A stretch of 64,000 nucleotides of DNA, from positions 923,501-987,500 of the forward strand of contig NZ_LT853882.1 in NCBI RefSeq assembly GCF_900183975.1, read 5' to 3'. The first letter of the stretch is position 1. Every line of letters begins with the position of its first letter. The notes beneath the pieces are model-generated. The model saw only the letters and a program-made list of their open reading frames with translations. It made no database searches and was not told where the DNA came from. Source of the stretch: Xanthomonas fragariae. Its GTDB lineage: Bacteria > Pseudomonadota > Gammaproteobacteria > Xanthomonadales > Xanthomonadaceae. A program made the position numbers and the translations under genes. Below, piece by piece: positions 1 through 9,543 of this stretch.

Positions 1-361
1 TGAAAGACACCGCGTGCAAGGTGTGGCCAGAGGGGAAACTGAACTCGTCCAGCGGCGCGACCCAGGCGCGAATGCGCACGTCGGCTGCGTACGGGCGGGG
101 GCGACGGGTCCAGCGTTTAAGCGCTTTGTATAACGTCAGTGCCAGCACGCCGCTGGCGGCCATGTGTGCGGACGCACGCACACCGTCCATGCCGTCGACT
201 ACCACCAGCAAGCCCATCAGGCCGTACCAGAACACGCCGTCGCCCAGGCGACTGATCGTGGCGAATGCGCGACGTACCGGATTGCGCCGGCAACAGTGGT
301 TGGCGCGTCGGCACCAACGCGCTTCGTGACCGCGCAACACCTCAAGCCGCGTTGACGACAT
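1..361 (-). CDS. PAP2-family phosphatase (5' part; continues past window start)
   Basis: Reading the minus strand from an ATG at 361 gives about 120 residues in frame to the window edge. Two PAP2 (phosphatidic acid phosphatase type 2) signature motifs are visible: KRWTRRPRP, matching the K-x6-RP motif, and FSFPSGHTLH, matching PSGH. A hydrophobic stretch (FWYGLMGLLVVV) precedes them, as in membrane-bound lipid phosphatases. The start codon lies inside the last 20 bases of the upstream glycosyltransferase gene, so translation was probably coupled. The third motif (SRxxxxxHxxxD) lies outside the window. Family members dephosphorylate lipid phosphates or undecaprenyl pyrophosphate; the substrate here is unknown. 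Confidence 0.85.
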   Translation of the reverse strand, partial: MSSTRLEVLRGHEARWCRRANHCCRRNPVRRAFATISRLGDGVFWYGLMGLLVVVDGMDGVRASAHMAASGVLALTLYKALKRWTRRPRPYAADVRIRAWVAPLDEFSFPSGHTLHAVSF

Positions 362-1479
362 AACGCCCCCGTGCAGCGGTGATGCCAAGCAGCACGGCTT
401 CGAAATCGGAGACCACATTGTCAGGATGCAATTTCTTCATCGCCTGCGCGGCCGCAGTACCCATGCGCTGGCGCAGCGCGTCGTCTTCTGCCAGAGCGAT
501 AGTGGCCTGGATGAAGGCCTCATCGGTGTCCACCGCTGCACCAGTCTGGCCATTGCGCAGATACTCGCGTGCGGCGCCGTAATCGAAGGCGACAGTGGCC
601 ACGCCACTGGCCATCGCTTCCAAAGTCACGTTGCCGAAGGTTTCGCTGCGGCTGGGAAACAGGAACAGATCGCCGCTGGCAAAGTGGCGCGCCAACGTAT
701 CGCCGCGCTGGATGCCGCAGAAGATGAAGTCCGGGTTGTCGTGGGCGATTTTTTCGCGTGCAGGACCATCGCCGACCTACACGAAGCGCGCCTTCGGTCG
801 GATCTGCTGCAGCTTGCGGAATGCGCGAATCGCCAGCGGTAAATTCTTTTCGTTGGCGATCCGCCCGACATAGATCGCCGCGAAGCCTTGGCCTTCGATG
901 CCCCACTGGGCGCGCAATGCAAGGTCGCGGTGGTTTGGATCGAACTTCTGGCTGTCCACCGCGCGCGCCAGCAACTGCACACGCTCGAAGCCGCCGTCGC
1001 GCAGAAATTGTTGCAGCTCGTGCGTCGGTACCAACGTGGCGTCGGCATGGTTGTGGAAGCGTCGCATCCAGCGCAACGCAGCGCCTTGCAGCCAGGCGGC
1101 GCCGTATTCGGGCAGATATTCGTCGAAACGCGTGTGGAAGCCGGTGGCGACCGGAATGCCGAGGCAACGTGCCGCGCGCGCATCGCCGACCAGCCCAAGG
1201 GGCCTTCCGTGGCCACGTAGATCGCATCCGGTTGCCTCGTTCGCCAATGACGGATGAGATGTTGCGTGGCCGGCAGGCCGAATTTCAACCCCGGGTAACG
1301 CGGCAGCGACGCACCACGCACCAGCAGCGCGGTGGCCGTGTCGGTATCGCTGCCCTGGCGTGGGCGCACGACGTCCACCTGGTGTCCGCGTGCGCGCAGG
1401 CCGGTTTCTAGGCCATGCACGGTCAGCGCAACACCGTTGACTTCGGGGGGTAGGTTTCGGCAACGATCGCGTAGCGCAT
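342..1479 (-). pseudogene. Glycosyltransferase family 1/4, broken by three lesions
   Basis: The reconstructed protein begins MRYAIVAETYPP and ends GITAARGRYVVNAA, about 378 residues. It has the GT-B pieces expected of GT4 enzymes: an N-terminal GVALTVHGLETGLRARGH region, YVGRIANEKNLPLAIRAF (start of the nucleotide-sugar domain) and FPSRSETFGNVTLEAMASG (E-x7-E-like donor site). Three breaks are visible: a C6 run at 1445-1450 that needs a seventh C, a CG-repeat frameshift around 1171-1181 (after TEGPLGWSAM), and an in-frame TAG at 777-779 where Y or W would precede VGDGP. Related enzymes transfer sugars to lipids such as diacylglycerol or phosphatidylinositol. The product is almost certainly inactive unless some lesions are sequencing errors in homopolymers. 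Confidence 0.8.
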
Positions 1480-1695
1480 GCTCGTTCTCCCGTTTTCGCT
1501 AGCTTCCGGGAGCGCGATGGCATTGATATTGCGCCGCCAAGACGTGTCGGTGACAAGGGCGACGGGAGTGGGAATTCGAGATTGGAGAGTCGCAAAAGTG
1601 GTTTCCACGCATCTCGGCGATCACGTAACGCATCACGTGTCGCGATCGACGAATCGCGAATCCCTACTCCCGAATTCCGCCTGAGGCCGCCGGGA

Positions 1696-3222
1696 TCAGG
1701 CGACAAATGGTTTGAACGCGATCCCCAGGCCGGCCATGCTTTCGACTTCGCCGATCAGATCGGCGCGTAGCAACGGGCGTGAGTCGATCCAGCTTTGCGA
1801 CAGAATCAATGACAATTGCACGTCATCGGCGGTAAGTTCCAGGGTCGGGATCGGGTCGGTCTCGTGCGCGCGGTGCAGCAGCACCGCCAAGCGCAGCAGG
1901 GCGGCCTTGCGGCGAGTCGGCAACAGCAGCCGATCCGGCAGCGCCTCGAACGCGGTCTTTGGCACATTGCGCCGATGCGTGCGCACCAGCGATGCCAGCA
2001 CCTGTTGCTCCTGCCGCGAGAAACCGGCGATATCCGAGTGTTCCAGGATGTAGCTGCCATGCACGTGGTATTGGCTGTGCGCGATGATCAGGCCCAGCTC
2101 GTGCAGGCGTGCAGCGCGGCGCAACACCTGCGCATCATCGCCATCCAGTTGCCAGGATTCGCAAACCTGGTCGAATAGGCGGCATGCGGTGGCTTCCACA
2201 CGCTGCGCCTGTACTTCCTCGATGCCGTAGCGTTGCACCAGCGAGGCCACCGAGCTGTCGCGCGGGTCGTTTTCGCCGCCGCGGCCGAGCATGTCATACA
2301 GGATGCCTTCGCGCATCGCCGCCTTGCTGACCATCAGCTTCTCCAGGCCCAGGGCTTGGAATGCGGCCTCAAGCACCAAAATCCCGCCGGCAATGATCGA
2401 GCGGCGCTCAGCGGCCAGGCCAGGCAACTGGATGTCTTCGATGCGCTTGGCCTTGAGCAGTTCTTCACGCAGCGCCGGTAGCGCCTCGGCGGTGATCGCG
2501 CCCTTGGTGAGCTTCATTGCCGCACAGATTTCGCCGATGGCTTTGTGCGTGCCGGATGAGCCGATCGCCTCATGCCAACCCAGCGCTTTGTACTGGTTGG
2601 CGAACTGCTGGAACTCGGCACCGATCTCGGTCAGCGCGTCCTTCCATTTTTTTTTCGACAGCTTGCCACCAGGGAAAAAGCGCCGCGTGCTGGCGATGCA
2701 GCCGGCCTGCAGACTTTCGCGTTCCAGCGTCTGAAAACCGCGGCCGATGATGAATTCGGTCGAGCCGCCACCAATATCGATCACCAGCCGGCGTTGATCG
2801 GGCTTGGGCGGTTGCGCATGTGCCACGCCCAGGTAGATCAGGCGCGCTTCCTCGCGCCCGCTGACTACTTCGATCGCGTGCCCGAGCGCGGTTTCAGCCG
2901 GCATCAAAAACGCCTGTGGCGAGCGCAGCTGACGAACTGTGTTGGTGGCCAATGCGCGCACCCGCAAGGAGGGCACTTCGCGGATGCGCTGACCGAAACG
3001 CGCCAGGCATTCGAGCGCGCGCTCACGCGCTTCGTCGGAGATGCCACCTTTGCCATCCAGACCGTCGGCCATGCGCACGGTCTCGCGCAGGCGGTCGACG
3101 ACGCGCAGCTGACCCATCAAGTAGCGCGCAATGACCATGTGGAAACTGTTGGACCCTAAGTCGATGGCGGCAAGCAAATCGCCATCGCACACGGGCGGTA
3201 TCGTAGGGGAGGGCATTAGCAT
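1696..3222 (-). CDS. ppx: Exopolyphosphatase, Ppx/GppA family
   Basis: The 508-residue length fits Ppx (E. coli 513). The N-terminal ASKHA-type ATPase fold shows AAIDLGSNSFHMVIAR, RETVRMADGL and VIDIGGGSTEFIIG, the phosphate-binding loops of the family. The C-terminal part is HD-like, with RAARLHELGLIIAHSQYHVHGSYI and LASLVRTHRRNVP. Ppx releases phosphate processively from polyphosphate chain ends in the cytoplasm, opposing Ppk. The gene follows ppk on the same strand after a 168-base gap and precedes the broken glycosyltransferase. The start is an ATG at 3222; a second in-frame ATG two codons later cannot be excluded. A run of nine A (coding strand, about 2647-2655) encodes the KKK in LSKKKWKDA. 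Confidence 0.93.
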   Translation of the reverse strand: MLMPSPTIPPVCDGDLLAAIDLGSNSFHMVIARYLMGQLRVVDRLRETVRMADGLDGKGGISDEARERALECLARFGQRIREVPSLRVRALATNTVRQLRSPQAFLMPAETALGHAIEVVSGREEARLIYLGVAHAQPPKPDQRRLVIDIGGGSTEFIIGRGFQTLERESLQAGCIASTRRFFPGGKLSKKKWKDALTEIGAEFQQFANQYKALGWHEAIGSSGTHKAIGEICAAMKLTKGAITAEALPALREELLKAKRIEDIQLPGLAAERRSIIAGGILVLEAAFQALGLEKLMVSKAAMREGILYDMLGRGGENDPRDSSVASLVQRYGIEEVQAQRVEATACRLFDQVCESWQLDGDDAQVLRRAARLHELGLIIAHSQYHVHGSYILEHSDIAGFSRQEQQVLASLVRTHRRNVPKTAFEALPDRLLLPTRRKAALLRLAVLLHRAHETDPIPTLELTADDVQLSLILSQSWIDSRPLLRADLIGEVESMAGLGIAFKPFVA

Positions 3223-3390
3223 TGCCGCATGGTAGCCGATGGGCCGTTGCCCCGTGAGAGGCTATCAAAGCGATGGCGTTCGCCATCAAGAGGGCTGTCC
3301 GCTGCTGGGTGTCGCATGTAGCACTCGTCCACTACAGTTCCAAACGCGCATCCGCACCTACCGGACGGTCGTTAGTTTTCTCAGCCGCTC

Positions 3391-5505
3391 TCAGAGCCGA
3401 TCGAGCAAGGTCATCTGCGCCGAATGCGCCGGCTCGCCCGGACCCGGTGTGCGCTTGTGGTACACGCCCTCGACATCCAGCTCCCAGGCGCTGACGTTGT
3501 CGTCCAAATAGTTCTGTAGCACTTCGCGGTAGGCGCGCTTGGCCAGGTCCGGGTTCAGGATCGGGAAGCAGGTTTCCACACGCCGCAGCAGGTTGCGTTC
3601 TAGCCAGTCGGCGCTGGCGCAATACAGTTCTGCCGCGCCATCGTTGCCGAACCAGTACACGCGACTATGTTCCAGAAAACGCCCCACGATCGACCGCACG
3701 CGGATGTTGTCGGAAACGCCCGGCACGCCCGGCCGCAACGTGCAGGCGCCGCGCACGATCAGGTCGATCTGCACGCCCGCTTGCGAGGCCGTATACAACG
3801 CGCGCACTACCTGCGGTTCGTTGAGCGCGTTCATCTTGGCGATGATGCGGCCGGGGCGACCATTGCGGGCCAGCCGGGTTTCGCGTTCGATCCGTTTCAG
3901 CACGCCGGCATGCAGCGTAAACGGCGATTGCAGCAACTGTTCCAGCTTCATGCGCGGCGCAAGCCCGGACAATTGCTGGAAGAGCATATGCACGTCGTTG
4001 CCGATTTCCACATCCGCGGTGATCAGGCTAATGTCGGTATACAGGCGCGCGGTGCCGCTGTGGTAGTTGCCGGTGCCCAGATGCACATAGCGTTTGAGCT
4101 TGCGCCCCTCGCGCCGCACGATCAGCAGCATCTTGGCGTGAGTCTTGAAGCCAACGACGCCGTAGACCACTTGCACGCCGGCTTCCTGCAATTTGTCGGC
4201 CAGGCCCAGGTTGGCTTCTTCGTCGAAACGCGCGCGCAGCTCCACCACCACGGTGACGTCCTTGCCGTTGCGCGCGGCCAAGATCAACGCATCGACAATC
4301 AGCGAATCCTTGCCGGTGCGGTAAAGCGTCTGCTTGATCGCCAGCACGTTCGGGTCGACCGCGGCCTGGCGGATTACGTCCAGGACCGTAGTGAAGGCAT
4401 CGAAAGGATGATGCAGCATGACATCGCCCTTGCTGACGATCTCGAAGATGCCTTCGCTGTCGCGCAAGGTGCGCGGATTGAACGAGGGATACTTGAGTTC
4501 GGGGCGCTGCACCATGTCGTAGACCTGGGTGACGCGGCTCAGATTGACCGGCCCGACGATGCGGTACATGGCGTTTTCGTTCAGCCCGAAATTCTGCAGC
4601 AAGGTACGCATGATCGGCGCCGGGCAATCATGCGCGATCTCCAGACGCACCGCCGGCCGGTAGCCACGCGTGACCAATTCGTCGCGCAAGGCCAGTGCAA
4701 GATTTTCGACTTCTTCCTCGTCCACCACCAGTTCGGAATTGCGGGTGACACGGAACTGGTAAGAGCCCTTGACATGCATGCCCGGGAACAATTCGTCGAT
4801 AAATTCGGACAGCACCGAAGACAGGAACACGAAGCTCTGCGTTCCGTCCGGCGACAAACTCGCCGGCAACTGGATGATGCGCGGCAACGACCGCGGTGCG
4901 CGCACGATGGCCAGGTGGCCGGCGCGACCGAATGCGTCCTGGCCTTCGAGCACCACCACAATGTTCAACGTCTTGTTGAGAATCTTCGGGAACGGATGTG
5001 CCGGGTCCAGACCCAAAGGCGACAGCACCGGCATGATCTCGTTGCGAAAGTACGCACGCAGCCAACGCTTCTGGCGCGAATTCCACACCGTGCGGCTGAG
5101 TACTGCCACGCCTGCCGACTCCATCGCTGGGCGCAGCACTTCGTTCCAAGCGTGATACTGCTGCTCGACCAACTTCGCCGCACGATCATGTACGGCGTTG
5201 AGGATGGCCATCGGGCTCAATCCATCTGGTGCGGGTGGCAGACCGAACTCCTGCGCATGCCGCACGGTGGCCGCCCGGATCTCGAAGAACTCGTCCAGGT
5301 TGGTGCAGGAAATGCACAGGAAGCGCAGCCGTTCCAGCAACGGCACCTGCTCATCCAGCGCTTGCGCCAGGACTCGGAAATTGAAGTCCAGTTGCGAGAG
5401 CTCCCGATTGATGTAGAACGCCGGATCGCGCAACGGATCGGTGGCGATGTCTTCGGACGGTGTTACGTCGTGCAAGTGTTTGGCGTGGCCCATGGAGTCG
5501 GTCAT
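3391..5505 (-). CDS. ppk: Polyphosphate kinase 1
   Basis: From the ATG at 5505 the protein is 704 residues, close to E. coli Ppk (688). The reading frame stays open to 5604, but the upstream residues look non-coding. Domains in order are an N-terminal helical domain starting FYINRELSQLDFN, a head domain, and two phospholipase-D-like C-terminal domains. Catalytic signatures are visible: YGVVGFKTHAKMLLIVRR carries the HxK motif with the phosphorylated histidine, and YVHLGTGNYHSGTARLYTD is the conserved GTGN block. DVMLHHPFDAF and IKQTLYRTGKDS are further family blocks. Ppk reversibly makes polyphosphate from ATP. It lies between phoR and ppx, all on the minus strand, so polyphosphate metabolism is next to the phosphate sensor system. 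Confidence 0.96.
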   Translation of the reverse strand: MTDSMGHAKHLHDVTPSEDIATDPLRDPAFYINRELSQLDFNFRVLAQALDEQVPLLERLRFLCISCTNLDEFFEIRAATVRHAQEFGLPPAPDGLSPMAILNAVHDRAAKLVEQQYHAWNEVLRPAMESAGVAVLSRTVWNSRQKRWLRAYFRNEIMPVLSPLGLDPAHPFPKILNKTLNIVVVLEGQDAFGRAGHLAIVRAPRSLPRIIQLPASLSPDGTQSFVFLSSVLSEFIDELFPGMHVKGSYQFRVTRNSELVVDEEEVENLALALRDELVTRGYRPAVRLEIAHDCPAPIMRTLLQNFGLNENAMYRIVGPVNLSRVTQVYDMVQRPELKYPSFNPRTLRDSEGIFEIVSKGDVMLHHPFDAFTTVLDVIRQAAVDPNVLAIKQTLYRTGKDSLIVDALILAARNGKDVTVVVELRARFDEEANLGLADKLQEAGVQVVYGVVGFKTHAKMLLIVRREGRKLKRYVHLGTGNYHSGTARLYTDISLITADVEIGNDVHMLFQQLSGLAPRMKLEQLLQSPFTLHAGVLKRIERETRLARNGRPGRIIAKMNALNEPQVVRALYTASQAGVQIDLIVRGACTLRPGVPGVSDNIRVRSIVGRFLEHSRVYWFGNDGAAELYCASADWLERNLLRRVETCFPILNPDLAKRAYREVLQNYLDDNVSAWELDVEGVYHKRTPGPGEPAHSAQMTLLDRL

Positions 5506-5614
5506 CAAGACGGAGATAGTGTGCGTCGTTACTGCGCACGACATGCAGCGTAGGCAATGCAGCGCGCGTTGTGCGGGCGCATCGCACCGCATTGCGGCGC
5601 GCACTTACTACATA

Positions 5615-6943
5615 TCACGCCGAGCGTGTCAGTGGCAGTGACTGCTCGCGCTGCACCACGCGTGCAGCCACGAAGTGACACGAGAATTCGCTGCCGCGCC
5701 CCACCTCGCTTTCGATCTCCAGACGCGCCTGATGCAGCCCCAGGATATGCTTGACGATCGATAAGCCAAGTCCGGTGCCGCCGCTCTCACGTGAGCGGCT
5801 GCTGGATACGCGATAAAAGCGTTCGGTGATGCGCGGCAGATGCGAGGCGGGAATGCCGTAGCCAGTGTCGCGCACTGCCAGTGCCGCGCCATCGCCTTCG
5901 CACACAAAACGGATCGTCACTGTGCCGCCGCAGGGCGTATAGCGCACCGCGTTGGTGACCAGATTGGAAAACGCGCTGTGCAATTCCTTGTTGGAGCCGA
6001 GCAGGTCCACGCCGGCCTCATCGAACACCTCCACCGTGTGACGGCCCTGGCTGTGTGCCTCGGCCTCGCGACGCAAGGTCGAGAGCATCGGCGCCATCGC
6101 TACGTGTTCCTCGCCCAGTTCTTCCTGAGATTCCAGTCGCGACAGCGTCAATAGATCTTCGACCAGCTGCGCCATGCGCTGCGATTGCTTGCGCATTTCC
6201 GCCAGCATTGGGCCCGAATCGGGGAAGTCTCCCGGATCGAGCATGTCCAGATAACCGTGCACCACCGTCAGCGGCGTGCGCAATTCGTGTGAGACGTTGG
6301 CCACGAAGTCGCGGCGCACCTGTTCCAGCCGCAGCAGCTTGCTGACATCGCGCGCCACCAACAGCCAGTAATCGTCGGAGTAGGGGATCAGGCGCAGATT
6401 CAGGCGCAGATCCGGGTCGACCGGCGAGGCGGCATCGAGCATTGGCTCGGCATTTCGACCGGCCGCCAGCCAATGCGCCAGCGGTAACGGCTGCAGCCTC
6501 TCCACCACCGACACGCCCATGTCGCCGGGATGATGCAGACCGAGCAATCCACTGGCGGCCTTGTTGAACCACTGCACATGCTGGCTGTTGCGATCCACCA
6601 CCACCACCGCGTCGGGCAACGCCTGCGCGGCGGCGCGATAGGTACGCAACATGTCGACCAGGCGGCGCTTGCGCCCGCGCATTTCGGCTTGGCTGCGATA
6701 CAGCAACCGGTCCAGTTCGTTCCAGGCGCCGACACCGGCCGCCGGCTCGGCACGCTGACGTGCAGTCAGGCGGCGCAGCACCTGACGCAGCCGCCAGTAA
6801 TGCCAGGCCAGCACACCCAATGCAGTGAGCGTCAGCGCCATCCATACGTGCCCGATCAGCACGCCCGCCAGCACGGCAGCGCCCAACAACAGCGCAAGGG
6901 TGCCGAGCGTCTTGAGCCAGGCGGAACGGATGTGTTGGGGCAT
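5615..6943 (-). CDS. phoR: Phosphate regulon sensor histidine kinase PhoR
   Basis: The ATG at 6943 gives 442 residues; an in-frame GTG at 6958 is possible. Two closely spaced hydrophobic segments lie near the N-terminus (LGTLALLLGAAVLAGVLIG and VWMALTLTALGVLAW), then a PAS-like region (VVVVDRNSQHVQWFNKAA). The H-box follows with the phospho-acceptor (FVANVSHELRTPLTVVHGYL), then the N-box (LVTNAVRYTP), G1 (AVRDTGYGIP) and G2 (GTGLGLSIVKHI). It is a membrane kinase with almost no periplasmic domain, as in PhoR, which reads Pst transporter status through PhoU and phosphorylates PhoB. It lies 76 bases downstream of phoB on the same strand, the usual bicistronic order. Confidence 0.95.
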   Translation of the reverse strand: MPQHIRSAWLKTLGTLALLLGAAVLAGVLIGHVWMALTLTALGVLAWHYWRLRQVLRRLTARQRAEPAAGVGAWNELDRLLYRSQAEMRGRKRRLVDMLRTYRAAAQALPDAVVVVDRNSQHVQWFNKAASGLLGLHHPGDMGVSVVERLQPLPLAHWLAAGRNAEPMLDAASPVDPDLRLNLRLIPYSDDYWLLVARDVSKLLRLEQVRRDFVANVSHELRTPLTVVHGYLDMLDPGDFPDSGPMLAEMRKQSQRMAQLVEDLLTLSRLESQEELGEEHVAMAPMLSTLRREAEAHSQGRHTVEVFDEAGVDLLGSNKELHSAFSNLVTNAVRYTPCGGTVTIRFVCEGDGAALAVRDTGYGIPASHLPRITERFYRVSSSRSRESGGTGLGLSIVKHILGLHQARLEIESEVGRGSEFSCHFVAARVVQREQSLPLTRSA

Positions 6944-7019
6944 GGAAGGCGTTACCACGAAGCGTCAAATAGGCATGCGACCTGGCCAACCTGCGGCCGG
7001 GCCGGCTTTGCGGCACGTA

Positions 7020-7709
7020 CTAGGTTGCCGAAGAAAAACGATAGCCCGAGCCACGCACAGTCTGCACCATGTTTTCCAGGCCGAACGGTTCCAGCGTCTT
7101 GCGCAGGCGGCGGATATGCACGTCGATGGTGCGCTCCTCCACATACACACTGCCACCCCAGACATGATCCAGCAGCTGGGTGCGCGTATACACGCGCTCC
7201 GGATGGGTCATGAAGAAGTGCAGCAAGCGGTATTCGGTTGGGCCGATCGGCACTGGCGCATCGCCAGCGAACACCCGATGTGCAGCGCCATCGATGCGCA
7301 GCCGCCCCACCGCCACGCTGCCGTCTTCGTCGTCTTCGCGGGTACGGCGCATCACCGCACGGATACGTGCCAGCAACTCACGCGCTGAGAACGGCTTGAC
7401 CACGTAATCGTCGACGCCGGCTTCCAGTCCACCGACGCGGTCGTTCTCTTCACCGCGTGCAGTCAGCATGATGATCGGAATCTCGCGGGTCAGCTGCTCT
7501 TTGCGCCAGCGGCGTGCAAGGTCCAGCCCGCTGGTGCCCGGCAACATCCAGTCCAGCAGGATCAGATCCGGCACGCGGTCGGCGATGGCGGTCTGCGCCT
7601 CGCGGGCGTCGCCGGCATGGATGGGTTCGAACTCGCCTTTGCGCAGCGCGAACGCCACCATGTCGCGGATCGCGGGTTCGTCGTCGACGATCAGAATGCG
7701 TTTCTGCAC
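7020..7709 (-). CDS. phoB: Phosphate regulon response regulator PhoB (OmpR family)
   Basis: A GTG at 7709 opens a 229-residue protein beginning MQKRILIVDDEPAIRDMV. The receiver domain has the acidic pair in VDDE, the phospho-accepting aspartate in PDLILLDWMLPG, the T/S in IIMLTARGEE and the lysine in DDYVVKPFSARELLARI. The C-terminal winged helix (RLLHFFMTHPERVYTRTQLLDHVWGG, then VDVHIRRLRKTL) is typical of OmpR/PhoB DNA binding. PhoB activates phosphate-starvation genes by binding Pho boxes. A good Pho box lies 50 bases upstream of its own start, consistent with autoregulation. Confidence 0.97.
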   Translation of the reverse strand: MQKRILIVDDEPAIRDMVAFALRKGEFEPIHAGDAREAQTAIADRVPDLILLDWMLPGTSGLDLARRWRKEQLTREIPIIMLTARGEENDRVGGLEAGVDDYVVKPFSARELLARIRAVMRRTREDDEDGSVAVGRLRIDGAAHRVFAGDAPVPIGPTEYRLLHFFMTHPERVYTRTQLLDHVWGGSVYVEERTIDVHIRRLRKTLEPFGLENMVQTVRGSGYRFSSAT

Positions 7710-7758
7710 GCGGGGCTTACCGTCTTGCTTTGGTTGATCGCCAGTAGACTACGGTTTT

Positions 7759-7776
7759 GTGACTTTAATGTGACAT
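7759..7776 (-). promoter_or_regulatory. Pho box upstream of phoB
   Basis: On the minus strand two 7-base direct repeats, ATGTCAC (7776-7770) and AAGTCAC (7765-7759), are separated by the AT-only spacer ATTA. This matches the 7-4-7 layout of the E. coli Pho box (CTGTCAT, 4-base AT spacer, CTGTCAT). The site ends 50 bases before the phoB GTG, where it could replace a -35 element. Autoregulation is inferred from this position. Confidence 0.75.
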
Positions 7777-7896
7777 TCGGGGCGCATGCCACATGGATCG
7801 AGGCGTTACGAAGCGGGCTGTGCCGCGCTCAACCAGTACATGCAGCGTTCTATTTGCACTGGAGAGACGCTGACACAGCGCAGCGCTTCGCAGGCA

Positions 7897-9543
7897 TTAG
7901 CGCGTCGATAAATCCGGGTCGCGGATCCCTTGGCGACGCAGCTCCAGCACGGTCGGGGTAATCGCTGCAATGCGCGCATCCACACGTGCCCGTGTCACAT
8001 AGTCGAGATCTTTCTTTTTCAGCGCTTCCAGCTGGATCAAAGCCTGCTCGGGGCGACCGTTCAAATACGCTGATTCCGCATACGCCTCGCTGGCGCGCAG
8101 ATAATCGTCGGACAGCTCGCAGGCGCGGGCGTAGGTCTGCTGCAGCAACGGGTCTTCGCTATTGCGGTGCAGCAGCGGCTCCAGTACTTGGCGCGCGCGC
8201 TGGCCGGATTCCTTGCCGGCCTGCTCATTGAGTGCGCCGGCGTAGGTCAACGCCACTGCGCGATTGTTCGGCAATTGCTTGAGTAGCGCGTCGAAGCGCG
8301 CATTGGCCACCTCGCGCTGGCCGACGCGCGCCTGCGCCTCGCTCAGGCCCAGCGCCAGCCATGCGTTATCCGGATGCGCTTTGAGCAAGCTGGCCAGCTC
8401 GGCCAGCGGTTCGCCCGGCCGGCCACCGCTGTTACGCAGCCGCGCCAGCGCCAGCCCGTAGCGCTGCGCATCGGTCAGCCCCTGCTTGGCACTGCGACGC
8501 AGGTTTTCGTATTCGCGAATGGCTGCATCCGGCGTGGTCGCGCTGAGAACACGCAGGCGCTCCTTGGCCCAGTCGAAGCCCTGCTGATCGCCGCTCCGGC
8601 TGAGCGCATCCACCGGCAGCCGCAGCGCATACGGAAGCAGCGCATTGCCGCTAGGGCTGAGCCGCTCGGACAGCGACGGGTTGGCCGGGTCCACGCGTTC
8701 CTGACGGGTCTCGCCCGGCACCGAAGTAGTCACTACCACGGTGTTCTTTTTCATCTGCTCGGCGTGCGCCTTGGCTTCGCTGATGCGATTGCTGGTGACC
8801 GGGTGGGTCTGCAGGAAGTCCGGCGCGCTGTAGCCGCCTTCGTTGGCGCGCATCGCCACCGATATGCGCTCAAAGAAGCCGGCCATCGCGTCTACGTCGT
8901 AGCCGCTGCGCACCAGCGTGCGGATGCCCAGCCGGTCGGCTTCGGATTCGTTGGAGCGGGTGTAGTCGATCTGCCGCTGCTGCATCAGCCCCATCGCACT
9001 GGTGATGGTGGCCATGGTGGCGTCACCCTTGGAATTGCCGCCGGCCTGTTGCGCCGCGACCACCGCTGCCAGCATGCCGAGCAGAATCGGAATCTGGTCG
9101 CGCTGCGCACGCTCCACCCCGCGCAGCACGTGCTGTTGGGTGACGTGGGCGATTTCGTGCGACAGCACCGCGGCCACTTCGTCCTCACGCTCGGCGGTCA
9201 ATACCAGCCCCGCATTGACCGCGACATAGCCGCCCAGGGTGGCGAACGCATTGATCTGGCGGTCGCGCAGCATAAAAAACGTAAACGGCTGCTGTGGTTG
9301 GTCGCTGTTGGCGCCTAGCCGGGTTCCCATGGCCTGCAGCCAATCGGTGATCAGCGGGTCGTCCAGCACGTAGTCGTAGTTGCGCAACTCGGCCAGCATC
9401 ATCTTGCCGTACTCGGCCTGGCGCGCCGGGGTCAGCAACTCGCCGGCCGAGGAGCCGATATCGGGCAGGCGGCTTTCCTGCGCAGGTGCCACACCCATGG
9501 CGACGGCCAGCGTGAGGGCGGTGGCGAGCGGTAGCAGGCGCAA
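7897..9543 (-). CDS. bepA: Periplasmic M48 metalloprotease/chaperone, BepA (YfgC) family
   Basis: A TTG at 9543 is chosen as start because GGGAG sits six bases upstream and it yields a clean signal peptide (MRLLPLATALTLAVAMGVAPA). The frame stays open further upstream. The mature part holds the zincin site HEIAH at residues 129-133 and a downstream ESEADRLG glutamate ligand motif. The C-terminal half is TPR-rich (ANARFDALLKQLPNNRAVALTYA and similar repeats). Length is 548 residues, slightly above E. coli BepA (487). BepA helps LptD assembly and degrades stalled outer-membrane proteins in the periplasm. It is transcribed towards phoB and is probably monocistronic. Confidence 0.9.
   Translation of the reverse strand: MRLLPLATALTLAVAMGVAPAQESRLPDIGSSAGELLTPARQAEYGKMMLAELRNYDYVLDDPLITDWLQAMGTRLGANSDQPQQPFTFFMLRDRQINAFATLGGYVAVNAGLVLTAEREDEVAAVLSHEIAHVTQQHVLRGVERAQRDQIPILLGMLAAVVAAQQAGGNSKGDATMATITSAMGLMQQRQIDYTRSNESEADRLGIRTLVRSGYDVDAMAGFFERISVAMRANEGGYSAPDFLQTHPVTSNRISEAKAHAEQMKKNTVVVTTSVPGETRQERVDPANPSLSERLSPSGNALLPYALRLPVDALSRSGDQQGFDWAKERLRVLSATTPDAAIREYENLRRSAKQGLTDAQRYGLALARLRNSGGRPGEPLAELASLLKAHPDNAWLALGLSEAQARVGQREVANARFDALLKQLPNNRAVALTYAGALNEQAGKESGQRARQVLEPLLHRNSEDPLLQQTYARACELSDDYLRASEAYAESAYLNGRPEQALIQLEALKKKDLDYVTRARVDARIAAITPTVLELRRQGIRDPDLSTR

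Noticed and set aside
1590..1660. Second start-like copy (ATGCGTTACGTGATCG) upstream of the broken glycosyltransferase
   Set aside because: It resembles the true start region but the following frame does not match the enzyme; probably chance or a small degenerate duplication.
3667..5553. 628-codon open frame on the plus strand opposite ppk
   Set aside because: It is the antisense shadow of a clearly recognisable polyphosphate kinase in GC-rich DNA and has no protein-like motif.
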